The position numbers were made by a program, and so were the translations under genes. The notes under the pieces were generated by a model. It worked only from the letters and a program-made list of their open reading frames with translations. It made no database searches and had not been told where the DNA came from. Positions 15,735 through 15,835 of a stretch of DNA of 15,835 nt are shown one piece after another; the stretch's first letter is position 1, and every line of letters starts with the position of its first letter. This DNA comes from Falciphora oryzae (lineage: Eukaryota > Ascomycota > Sordariomycetes > Magnaporthales > Magnaporthaceae), in contig JNVV01000059.1 of the NCBI GenBank assembly GCA_000733355.1, positions 205,255-221,089 of the forward strand. Reading direction: 5' to 3'.

Positions 15735-15835
15735 TGTGTTGCACCACGTGCAAGTTTGTTTAGTCACGTGTAATTTTAATTAGTAATAGTGCACGAGCTG
15801 TGTGGCCGTAGACGCGTTTAGTGCAAATTTTGCAA
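15735..15835 (+). mobile_element. Probable start of the Copia 3' LTR (cut by window end)
   Basis: After a purine tract the sequence reads TGTGTTGCACCACGTG, so an LTR could start at the TG of 15735 or 15737. Two CACGTG palindromes (15755-15760 by the first, with a second near 15765-15770) lie in the first 40 bases. The other LTR is not in the window, so the boundary cannot be confirmed here. Confidence 0.4.

Larger units (their letters stand above)
4853..15835 (+). mobile_element. Decayed Copia (Ty1-like) retrotransposon with nested insertions
   Basis: Three pieces of one Copia polyprotein lie in order and orientation: 4855-5789 (reverse transcriptase), 13024-13186 and 15150-15596 (RNase H and C-terminus). 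They are separated by the solo LTR carrying the 6.6-kb element and by the Fot1 element. The beginnings of a polypurine tract and 3' LTR are near 15727-15737. The pieces are AT-rich with many stops, typical of heavy RIP. Gag, protease, most of integrase and the 5' LTR are not visible. The left boundary is uncertain and could lie slightly left of the MITE. Confidence 0.8.

Noticed and set aside
1..15835. tRNA, rRNA or CRISPR arrays
   Set aside because: No cloverleaf, ribosomal or regularly spaced repeat pattern was seen. The only tandem repeats are the 15-bp coding units at 9050-9094 and the Asp/Gly minisatellite.

Overview
The window looks like nuclear DNA of a filamentous ascomycete (Pezizomycotina). 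Coding stretches are split by short GT-AG introns (about 49-80 bp), and a pyrimidine-rich leader and a TATA box precede the one intact-looking gene. Fot1/pogo and Copia elements are present. Nonsense codons fall where C-to-T or G-to-A changes turn CAA, CAG, TGG or CGA into stops, as expected from repeat-induced point mutation (RIP). It is an accessory, transposon-packed region with little host coding DNA.

Layout, left to right. Bases 1-1488 hold AT-rich RIP-altered DNA, a 209-bp solo LTR (130-338, 5-bp target duplication) and a decayed three-exon minus-strand gene (1488 to 610) with a Cys-rich, probably zinc-binding domain. Bases 1489-3710 are GC-rich with no gene I recognise. A small two-exon gene lies at 3711-4108. 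A 412-bp fold-back MITE (4441-4852) sits at the left edge of a heavily decayed Copia retrotransposon that runs, in three pieces, to the right end of the window.

From about 4853 onward the window is a set of nested insertions. The Copia reading frame is broken at 5789/13024 by a solo LTR (641 bp once its own insert is removed; 5-bp duplication ATACC). That LTR is itself split by a 6,579-bp DNA element (6361-12939) with perfect 16-bp terminal inverted repeats and a perfect 9-bp target duplication, AGACGACTT. A Fot1/pogo element (13189-15147, TA duplication) interrupts Copia a second time. Removing each insertion rejoins the Copia reading frame codon for codon, which gives the order of events.

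The 6.6-kb element is the centrepiece. It carries two convergent genes: a RecQ-like superfamily-2 helicase (+ strand) and a large DUF6589-type protein (- strand) that is the best candidate transposase. Each gene has just two internal nonsense codons, all explained by CAA/CAG to TAA/TAG changes, so this copy is a lightly RIPped, dead member of what I infer to be a two-gene helicase-plus-transposase DNA transposon. A long G-rich tract lies beside its right terminus. Whether this family has been described cannot be settled from the sequence alone.
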